DNA of 64,000 bases from Silene latifolia (lineage: Eukaryota; Streptophyta; Magnoliopsida; Caryophyllales; Caryophyllaceae): the NCBI RefSeq assembly GCF_048544455.1, contig NC_133534.1, positions 122,908,269-122,972,268 of the forward strand, read 5' to 3'. A model generated the notes under the pieces. That model was not told the DNA's origin, did no database searches, and saw only the letters and a program-made list of their open reading frames with translations. Below, in pieces: positions 55,706 to 64,000 of the stretch; within the stretch, counting starts at the first letter, position 1, and each line of letters begins with the position of its first letter. The translations under genes and the position numbers were made by a program.

Positions 55706-57767
55706 CTATCGTTTTAATAATACTCGTAAATTTAACTACAAGCATTGCATTTATATAGTGACCTCCACCCAACTACATAAATGATTCCGAGATCCAAATT
55801 CATATCAACTCGGGCACGGTGAGCCGATTCATCCCTTATTAATATAACTCGGTGGATTAACCTTTTAATCGATTCTACTTTTAGAACTCTCGGTCGATAA
55901 AAATTACTCTAATTCTCATCTTTAGCCCGGAACACATGCGACTACGGTCAACAATACTTCCGTTGAGTTCAATCCAAATTTCGATGTAATAACATTTTAC
56001 TACCCCACTTCGCCAACGTAACAAGGTTTGTATTACGGTGAAGCCGGATTAACTCCCTTGCGAAATTGGTACTTCATGAGTTTCTACTATTTGGTAAGGC
56101 TTTATCTCAATTTTTAATATGTGAGAGGTCTTGTCAATTTATTATCTATCACGTTTTAAGTGAACTAAAGCGGTGAACTACGATAATTATAATTGACACG
56201 GTCGATGACTCGATATGATATGCATGTGTTGTTATGGCGATTTGGCAATGCATGCAACATATTAAAAGAAATGCAAAGCAATAAATAAAATTCCTAGTAT
56301 GGCCTTCCTAAGAATAGAAAATCAAATAATCTATTACATATTCGGAAACCAACTCCTTTGGTCCCTTGATTCTTCAAATGGCACGCCTCCCAAGACACCG
56401 TCTTTGTCGGATCACCTTTCCGAATGGCACCGTCTTGAAGATGCTCCATAATTACAAATAATAATAAAAATACAAAGCTATTCCTATTATACATTTGTAA
56501 AATGAAAACTAATGAAATAAAAATAAAAGTGATTCGAGATCACATTAAATTACAACCGAATCAATATTCCCTTTCATTACGGGTAATATTGATTAAAACT
56601 AAGGCCATACTAAGATAAAATTACATAATTCAAAATTATATAAATAAAAGACATTCAACAATTGAAATATGCAGCATTATAATATGTATCTATCATGCCA
56701 AATGATGTGCCAAATCGCCCTATTTAACTTATGTCGTACATATAACCCGGTTTCATGGAAATACGTGATAATAACCTTTTAAAATCACTAATTAACACTT
56801 AAATCACATCTAAGCTCAAGTTAATTATCCTAACACATTTTAGGACTCAAAAATCAGTCATCACTAAATTTTTGACAATAATTCAACTTGATTTAATTTT
56901 ATGCTCATTTTTGACCTTAAAATCATAATTTATATGAAATAAATCCAAATTTAATCATAAAAGTTTCAAAATTTGAATTTTAAATTTTTGAACATTCTGG
57001 AAGAATTCCATGACCCTCATAATGTCAAAAAACATGGTTAAAATTTTCGAATTAATTTTGAGAAAATATAGTTGCATTTTTATCGTTTTTATCTCATAAA
57101 ATGCATAAAGCATACGAAAATTAAACCAATAATTTTAACAACTTTAGATCTGATTATTGGGATATTTATGCAACTTAAAAATAATTTACTCAAGCCATGC
57201 AATACGTTTTAGCTAATTTTTGCTAAAATAGTCACTATTTATGCCATTTTTACTCAAAAATTCATAAATCATGCTAAATAAGATATTTAAATCTAGAAAT
57301 TTACATACTCTCTGTAAATCTTGCATGTGACATCATATTAAAAGATCATGGCTTAATTCGAAATTTAACTAATTTTAACCATTTTACCTCTTTTAATCCA
57401 TTTTTATCTCATAAAAATCATAAATCATGCAAAATTAATCAAATTAACTCGTCCTTTTACACACAACTTGTAAAATATGCATGTGAGGTCATATAAATTT
57501 TTCAAGGTCAGAAACGAAATTTAACTATTTTTAGCATTTTAATTCCCATTTTAGTCATAAAAATGTAATAAAATGACCAAAAATCCTTAAAATGAGCAAT
57601 AAATTTCCATGAATCATAAAAATGACCTAAAAACATTTTAGGACCAGAATATATAACATGCATGGTGATTTCGTGACTTATACTAATAAATCACAAATTT
57701 TTTAAGTTTTATATGTTAATCTTTTAACTCGGAAAAACAATAACCGATTATGCATGCAACATCCTAT
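55706..57767 (-). other. Cop-E 5' untranslated region
   Basis: About 2 kb, very AT-rich, with many ATAAAATCATAAA-like words. It contains one GC-richer island at 56345-56450 (minus: GACGGTGTCTTGGGAGGCGT) that repeats GACGGTG twice. No coding signal. Confidence 0.55.
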
Positions 57768-57779
57768 GCTCTGATACCA
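57768..57779 (-). other. Primer-binding site of Cop-E, initiator tRNA-Met
   Basis: Minus-strand TGGTATCAGAGC, the classic plant copia PBS, two bases after the 5' LTR. Confidence 0.95.
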
Positions 57780-57781
57780 CT

Positions 57782-59079
57782 TGTTAGGTTCATATACCTA
57801 TAATTAGACTCCTCTAATTGTGAACTAATTAACTTGTTAATTATTTGTTCTTTAGATCTAGTGCATGCATAACAAAATGAAAGATTTATAAGAAAAACAA
57901 TGTTCCTTACATTGTTGTATGGTTCGAAATTATGGGCACAAGTAAGGTCACCTTCCTTCACTTGTTCTTGAGCTTATAATGATGGATGATCCTCCTAAGA
58001 CTCCAAGTTTAGAAGCCACTCCAATAAATTGCACCCAAGATTAATCCCAAAAATCTCTACTAATATTAACTAGATATGGAGTAGAAATATTACCTTAATA
58101 ATACTAATAATCTTGTATTACTCTCTTAAGTAATGTATGATCTCTATTAGTATTATGGAGAGCTTTTATTTGTATTTGCATGTGAGGAATTTAGAGAGAA
58201 AACAAGTGAAGTAGCAACCATTAAAATGAGCAACTTCTCTCCTCTTCTTGTTGCCCAAAACCGGTGGCCTTTTTTTAGAGCACCAAGGGAATCTTTTTCC
58301 CCTTGTTTTATTCACTTGTTTTTGCTTTTGGTAGATTGTAGGATGTAGGTGTAAGATGTAGTATGCAATGCTAGTATGTAGTGTCTCTTTCACACAATAA
58401 CCAACAATAACATAAGACAAAAGAGCATCTTTGCTCATCTTATTATGGCCGAAATTTTGGTCTTTTATGGACCATTTTTGCCTTTTGTCATTTGTCCCAC
58501 AAATGCTTATAAGTCTTATGTTTAGCAATCTTACATATTTAATTATTAATGTAATTATTTAACACTTAAATATTACAATTAATAATATAATATACACTCC
58601 ACTTTTTGAGTAGTATACTACCATTATATCAACATATAATGGGTCCCATAATTACTGGTTAGTTAAAATTACAACTTCTTGTAACTTTAAATAACTAATT
58701 ACCTCTACCTCAAAACTTATATTAATACCTCAACTAATTTAGTAATTTAACGCTTAATCACTAAATTTAATCTTTATTTAATCACATTAAAATAAGACGC
58801 AAAATTGCACTCCCACAATTAAGGAATTAATTAATTCGTATCGCATACAATTAATTAAATATCTATTTGGGCCTCATCCTGTAGGTGTGACCTAAAGGGA
58901 TCAACTGACCACCACCGTCACACGACAGTAATGTCAAACTCTAGTTAGCCAATCATTACCGATTAATGACGGTCAGTCGACTGTATAAAGAATCATCCCT
59001 CACGTATTCTTAATTTGAGATTTAATTATGATATTTAAATCATGTGATCGCACTATTGTTGAGGACACATTTCCCAACA
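57782..59079 (-). repeat. Cop-E 5' LTR (1298 bp)
   Basis: Begins (minus strand) TGTTGGGAAATG at 59079 and ends CCTAACA at 57782, next to the PBS. Differs from the 3' LTR by TATCTTGG/TACTGG near 58653, AATCGACC/AACTGACC near 58904, and one inserted A near 58926. Confidence 0.95.
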
Positions 59080-59084
59080 GAATA

Positions 59085-59465
59085 ATGGAAAAAATCTTTG
59101 ATTAATGATGGAGAGTTGTCAATTCCCCATTACAAACCCAAGAATTGTTCAATTACAAAGTTAGATCTACGATTGTTTGAGAAATAATTAAGAAAAGATT
59201 AAAGTGCAATTTGTGGAATGATTAAAGACTAATTCTATTTTAATCTACTCCTAAGAAGGTTAATCTAAACTAAGAGAACTTTATCTCCACTAAATACAAG
59301 AGGGGTATATATAGTAAATAATATTTAGGGTTAATTATGAGCTTAAATGAAGGCTAGGCCCACCAAATACGACTAAATCCTTGCAAGTCCCCTGAGCAGG
59401 TCGTGCGTCCTGAAGCTGTGAAAAAATAATCCTGGAGCTTAGGTCGAGCGACGTGTAGTAGCACG
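59085..59465 (-). repeat. Athila-type LTR on the minus strand, 5' part
   Basis: Continues 49498-50400 after Cop-E (bases 59080-59084 are the TSD). Minus-strand TATA-like TATATATACCCC at 59306-59313. Towards 59465 a CpG-rich stretch (GCAGGTCGTGCGTCCTGAAG, TTAGGTCGAGCGACGTG) sits where other LTRs here have their motif cluster. The LTR breaks off near 59465. Confidence 0.65.
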
Positions 59466-60232
59466 TGTAATCCCCTATAAAATCTAGTGAAAAATAGTGG
59501 TGGAAACACTGTCGAATGGGATTAACAACACAAAGATAAAAGTTCTAACTGTTATAAAACGAGAATGTATAAAATTCTCAAGGATAAAATTAAATGGTTA
59601 AGTCTAAACAAATGCCATTTTCATAAAAAGGGCGAAAATAAAGAAAACCTCCAAAAATGTTCAAGACTAAACTTATAAAAGAAAGTAGAAAAAACGAGTA
59701 GGATCCGCAAACTACTCGCTAGCTCACACAGAAATCCCAAGCAAAGCTAACACCTGTCATCTTATAAACATAACAACCACAATCAGTGGAGAGAAACTTG
59801 ACGTCCTCCCAGCCATATCACATGAATAAATGTTACAACAACAATAATATATCAAAAATAGATTGAAATATCAAAACATATGTAACGAAAAATAAATTAC
59901 CAAACTCACGCTTAAGATAAACGTGTTGCATGCTTAAATGCAAAAATTCCTTAAATGACATAATGGAAATAATATAGTTCAGGCTAGATTTTCAGTTTAG
60001 CTATACTCCTTGACATCGCAGCATCTTACACTAGTTTCGGGAGCCCAGTGTAATGCAAAGGTGACAAATTCCAAGTCCACTCACTAGACAACAAGCTATA
60101 AAAGGACACGTCTTACCACGCGGTGCGAAGTCCTAGTCTAAGTACATGTATATGACTCTATGACGATCTGTACCGCCCGCAGGATACCCAATCATATAGC
60201 TGTATAAGAACCTGTATGCCTTATTTCATTAT
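59466..60232. other. Unassigned repeat-like sequence
   Basis: About 770 bp with no coding signal. Phrases such as GTTTCGGGAGCCCAGTGTAA near 60035 look like plant LTR or leader sequence, but neither ends nor partner are visible. Confidence 0.35.
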
Positions 60233-61728
60233 TATAACACCCCCATTTATTCAGGAGCCTTTTGCTAGACATCCCAAGTAAATGAGAGCGTTACCATCTC
60301 GGTTTCCCGAGGTAGTGAATAACAAAGTACAACAAACCAAAGTACTTTAAATAAAATTTAGCGATTACATGTTTATTACAACTTAACCAAAATAAAACTT
60401 TATATATATTAAAGTACAACTCCCTGCGGAAAATAAATAAGTGATTAAACAATCTATGTGGTCTAGACTTGTAGGTAGACTGGCCAAGTCCTCACGCATT
60501 CCCATAAGCTCCCAAGTCAACTAATCTTTAGTACCTGTCAAATCTGCTCTCCATTATAGTTCATCACAGGTGTTCACGAATACACTGTCAACCACGAGGT
60601 TGAGTAGTAATAGCCAAACAACAACACTAAATGGATACAAGAACAATACTAAATGCAAATTTAATGCAATGCATGCTCATGATCAATCCTCCGACGCTCC
60701 CATTCATCCCCTCAATCCCTGGCCGGGGTAGTCTCATCATCCCAACCGAAGTTGAGGTAGTCTCATCATCCCATAAACAAGTCCTACAGAACCAGTTTTG
60801 GGGTATCCAATGCAAGTGCTCATGATATGAAAATGCAACTAATTGAGTAACACAATAATCTTACCATCTCGGACACGAAGCTGAGAAATCCAATAATCAA
60901 TATAATCATCTCCGTCACGAGCTGAGGTAATCAATAATTAAATCATCTCAGACACGAGCTGAGGTAGTCCTTAAATAATTCATCTCAACGCAACCAACCA
61001 ACAATCACATATCATCCATCAGAATTCCAAATAATTCAACCAATACAATTAGATACTATAATTCAAGTAAACATTAAAGTGATTGAGTAGCTATCCTACC
61101 TTGATAGCAAATTTCCAACTGAGCAGCTCAACAAGAATCCGAATAATTAAAGCAACCGAACCCGATTATAATTTCTTCATAAATCGTCACCTAACATAAA
61201 TATTATAACTTTCCATCAATTATTAATTATTACATTCTACTATTATTTACTAATTTATAATTATATTCATTAACCAAATTAATTATTTATTATTATTATT
61301 ATTTATCATATTTAAAACCCGATTAAATTATAACTCGAGTCAAACCCAGCTTAAAAACCCGACTCAAATAAATAAAACCCAAACGCATAAAACAATACCA
61401 AAAACCCACGAACTCCCCCCCAGCCCCCCTTTTAACCCGTGTAAACCATCACCAACACCCCCTCTTAAACCCATCTTTTCCCGACACTACCAACGACACC
61501 ACCCAAGCCTGCCACTTCTAGCCTTCACCATGATGCACTCCGACCACCAACAACCACCAGCCAAACCACCACTAGCACTCCAAAATCTTATGCCCTAATA
61601 TTACCACGATACTACTTAATACCGAAAACCCGACCCAACAACACCACCACAGAAACAACCCAAAACCGGCAACAACTCCAACCCGCAACACTCCGCTATA
61701 TCACGGTTTTTCGACCACCATCACCAGT
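60233..61728 (-). repeat. Gyp-1: LTR of a Ty3/gypsy-like family, minus strand, cut by Gyp-2
   Basis: Its reverse complement matches the right part of Gyp-2: the block around 60530-60610 (CAAATCTGCTCTCCATTAT, GGTGTTCACGAATACACTGT) equals 63765-63840 reversed. The minus 3' end is GGGGGTGTTATA near 60233, an inverted counterpart of the TGTAATACCCC start. No PBS follows, so this is a 3' or solo LTR. Its upstream part is replaced at 61728 by Gyp-2. Short hairpin units lie at 60733-60963. Confidence 0.7.
60733..60963 (-). repeat. Short hairpin units in the Gyp-1 LTR
   Basis: Units include CTCGGACACGAAGCTGAG (60868-60885), CTCCGTCACGAGCTGAG (60910-60926) and CTCAGACACGAGCTGAG (60947-60963), with a related CTC...CAACCGAAGTTGAG at 60733-60756. 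Most can pair at their ends and are followed by GTAGTC or a variant. Spacing is about 40 bp among the last three. Confidence 0.6.
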
Positions 61729-62067
61729 TGTAATACCCCGTAATTTAATAATAATTTATGAGAATAATTTATGTAATTTAAATAAATAATTAATGGGATT
61801 TCTAATAATAGTTGCAAGAAAGACGTTAATTAAATAATAAAATAAGTAGCAAGTCGGGAATTGGGTTTAGCTAGTAACTAAGCCTTGGGCAGTGTGTTGT
61901 GAAAAAATATGGGCTGATTATATTAGGCCTAGTATGAGTGGTAGTCGGGATATGAGACGGGATTTAATAATAAAATAATAAATATTATAATAATTTGATA
62001 ATTCCTAATAATAATTAGAAAAGGCAATAATTTCCTAATTGGCCTCATATACTCCCCAAACCTAGAC

Positions 62068-62075
62068 TATAAATA
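62068..62075 (+). promoter_or_regulatory. TATA box of the Gyp-2 LTR
   Basis: TATAAATA about 340 bp into the LTR, a normal place for the U3/R border. Confidence 0.5.
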
Positions 62076-63531
62076 CTTAATAAATCTGAAAAGTAATTCA
62101 TAAAAGAAGAGAAAGGAGATTTAGAAGACGGAAGAGGCAATTAGCGATAAAAAGGTAAGATAGTCTTAAATAATTCAAACTCATATTTTATTTACATTGA
62201 GCCACATAACATGTTCACCGTATAACACATTATAGACCACCAAAGGACTCGTAACTTGACCTAGGACGACCTTGGACCACCGTGATTATGACATGACCCT
62301 TAATTAACCGTTGTTGGATGTTCTGGGTGGTTTATGGGGCGGTTATGGTGGCGGGTTTATGGTATGCGGGTTAGAGACAAAGGGGACTCGGATCCTAAAT
62401 TAACCCACCAACTGGTCGAGTGTTGACCTGGGCTTGGCAGGGTTGTGACGGGGTGGGTTAGTCGACCAAATTGGAGGTGTTGAGGTGGTGGTAGACGGCG
62501 GTTGGTGTCGTTGGTGGCGAAAACAGGGGAAGAACAGGGGGAGAGGTTCGTGCGTGATGGCTACATTAGGACGAATTTCGTGGCCGCGTTAGTGACTGTA
62601 CCGGGAAGGGGTACCACCCCTGGAGTCACCGTGGGACAGAGGTGTCAATGGTGGTGGCCAGAGGTGGTAGTGGTGGCTGTAGTGATGTTGGTGAGGTGCT
62701 TTATAGGCGGTGGTGGTTCATGTCGGGTTTTCGGTAATTTGTATAGGTTGTGGTTGTCGTGGTTAGGGCATGTATTTGGAAGCTTTAGGGGACGGTTGGG
62801 ATAGTGGTTGGAGGTTGTCAGTGGTCGTGGTGTTGCGGGCTGCTGGTAACGGACTTGGGTGGTGTGAGTGGTAGTCTAGTGGTGTGGGAATGGTTGGGAT
62901 TTAAGAGGTTGGTTGAACACGGTTTTTAACCGTGTATGGGGTGTGTGGGAATGGGTTTCTCTTCTTGTGAAAATTGTAACACGTGACCATATTATATTAT
63001 AGTGTAGGAGTTGTCAGACGGGTTTGGTTTTATTTTGAGACGGGTTTATAATTATTAATTCACGTAATAATATTACTTATAATGATTAATGAATAATGAA
63101 TAATTAGTTATACAAATATTAAATTGTTTTATAATTAGTCTAACTATTTTATATAATTAGATTGTTAGTAATTGTATACAACTATTATATTTGTTACGTG
63201 ACGGTTACGTTAAAGGAATTCTTTAAATCGGACTTAAGCTGCGTTAAATCTGATTTGCTTGCCAGGTAGGGATAAATCATACTCAACGTTTACTCGATAA
63301 TGTTTGTTAGATGATTTATATTAAAGTGCATTGATCGTATGTGAATTGTGTTGGTTGATATAATTGTAATTGTTGGAAGGGAGATTCATAATGTATACGT
63401 TGGTTGATAATATTGTAATTGTTGGAAGGGTGAGTTATATTGATTTGTGTTGATAATATTGATGAGGTGATTTGACTTGTTATCGTTGATTGTGAACGTG
63501 GTTATTGTGAAAAGCTATGCGACAGTCAGTT

Positions 63532-63706
63532 GTACGTTGTTGAGGGAGTTTGTACACTAGGGTGATGGTAATATGTACGTTGTGAGGGAGGGGTACTATT
63601 ACATGTTGGCGGTACGTTGTTAAGGGAGGGGTACCAAAGTAATGTGAGCACGTTGTTAAGGGAGGTGTGCTAAGTAAAGTGATGGAGCACGTTATCAGGG
63701 GGTGTG
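63532..63706 (+). repeat. Hairpin array in the Gyp-2 LTR, five units
   Basis: Units at 63532-63555, 63575-63596, 63612-63634, 63648-63670 and about 63687-63706 share the core ACGTTGTTAAGGGAGGGGTA or variants. Ends pair: GGTAC/GTACC in unit 3 and AGCAC/GTGCT in unit 4. Spacing is 36-43 bp. Confidence 0.65.
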
Positions 63707-64000
63707 AAATGTAAGAAGGAAATTGGATTGTTATCGTATGTTTTTTGTTGTTAGTATTTATTCCTACTCAACCTCGCGGTTTACTGTGTATTCGTGAACA
63801 CCTGCGGTGAACCATAATGGGGAGCAGATTTGACAGGTACTCAAGATTAGCTGACTCGGGAGCATTGGGATGAGAGCTCGACTTGGACCATAGTTGAAGT
63901 CTAGATCACATAGAACGATTATATCACTTTATTTATTTCCGCTGCGAGTTGTAATTATTTTATATTAAGTTTTAGTTAGCTAAATTTGTAATAAACATGT

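Larger units (their letters stand above)
50406..59079 (-). mobile_element. Cop-E: young copia element with ruined coding region
   Basis: 8674 bp, TSD GAATA, LTRs of 1299 and 1298 bp differing by two substitutions and two small indels. The PBS and polypurine tract show it lies on the minus strand. Gag, integrase and RNase H are present only as short remnants with many stops. The element therefore moved recently although it encodes no working protein, so it was probably mobilised in trans; alternatively the LTRs were made alike by gene conversion. Confidence 0.92.
61729..64000 (+). repeat. Gyp-2: plus-strand LTR of the same family, runs out of the window
   Basis: Starts TGTAATACCCCGTAATTTAA after CCAGT (candidate TSD, 61724-61728), inside Gyp-1. 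TATA box at 62068-62075 (ACTATAAATAC). A G/T-rich stretch (62290-62960, GGTGGTGG words) has spurious open frames, including 62502-62804. A hairpin array lies at 63532-63706. The conserved block TCGCGGTTTACTGTGTATTC to GATTTGACAGGTACTC (63773-63842) is shared with Gyp-1. Comparison with Gyp-1 suggests about 140 bp remain beyond the window. Lineage not assigned. Confidence 0.7.

Noticed and set aside
62502..62804. 100-codon open frame in a G/T-rich region
   Set aside because: Lies inside the Gyp-2 LTR, is built of GGTGGTGG words, and shows no domain; a by-product of base composition.

Overview
The window is eukaryotic, plant nuclear DNA made almost entirely of nested LTR retrotransposons. Evidence: long LTR pairs with 5-bp target-site duplications (TSDs), primer-binding sites (PBS) matching the 3' ends of plant tRNA-Asp and tRNA-iMet, a Ty3/gypsy pol with the dual RNase H layout of the plant Tat lineage, Athila-type DLGAS proteases, and the Arabidopsis-retrotransposon ORF1 family. 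AT-rich flanks and Athila/Tat dominance fit a eudicot with a large genome. The flavour resembles Caryophyllales, but that is a guess from memory. I found no intact host gene, no RNA gene, no CRISPR array and no operon.

Layout. 1-891: 3' part of a plus-strand Athila-type LTR, inserted in the ORF1 of element Ath-A. 892-7235 (minus): Ath-A, with LTR, tRNA-Asp PBS, broken gag-pro and ORF1, and no pol. 7236-about 13883 (plus): Ath-B, with broken gag-pro and ORF1, no pol, and arrays of a CTCGATCGAG palindrome. About 13884-18306 (plus): Cop-D, a 5'-truncated, decayed Ty1/copia element. 18307-19163 and 48594-about 49168: one Athila-type LTR fragment split by the large Tat element. 19164-48593: Tat-1, about 20.1 kb of its own sequence (LTRs about 2.45 kb, TSD CTAAT), with broken gag and protease, an open RT/RNaseH/aRNH/integrase frame, an antisense plant-mobile-domain ORF and four tandem-repeat arrays. 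21622-30910: Ath-C, complete (LTRs 1680 bp, TSD ATTGG), inserted exactly at the PBS of Tat-1; its gag-pro is replaced by an unusual single ORF. About 49172-49497: a degraded protein-coding remnant, possibly of an XS domain. 49498-50400 and 59085-about 59465 (minus): an Athila-type LTR split by Cop-E. 50406-59079 (minus): Cop-E, a copia element with almost identical LTRs (TSD GAATA) but a ruined pol. About 59466-60232: unassigned. About 60233-61728 (minus) and 61729-64000 (plus): two LTRs of one family in opposite orientation, one inserted in the other.

Relative ages follow from nesting and LTR divergence read by eye. Cop-E is youngest (2 substitutions and 2 indels in 1.3 kb), then Ath-C (about 19 differences in 1.68 kb), then Tat-1 (13 differences in the first 240 bp of LTR alone).

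How the parts work together. None of the elements looks autonomous. Tat-1 keeps an open pol but has a broken gag-pro and a displaced PBS. Ath-A, Ath-B and Ath-C lack reverse transcriptase and integrase altogether, so they must have used enzymes supplied by a relative. The most interesting signals are structural: an array of hairpins in the Tat-1 3' region whose stems change on both arms together; paired structured modules after Tat-1 pol; and family-specific CpG-rich motif clusters followed by a TATA box, found both in the LTR and in front of the extra ORFs, as if a promoter unit had been duplicated.
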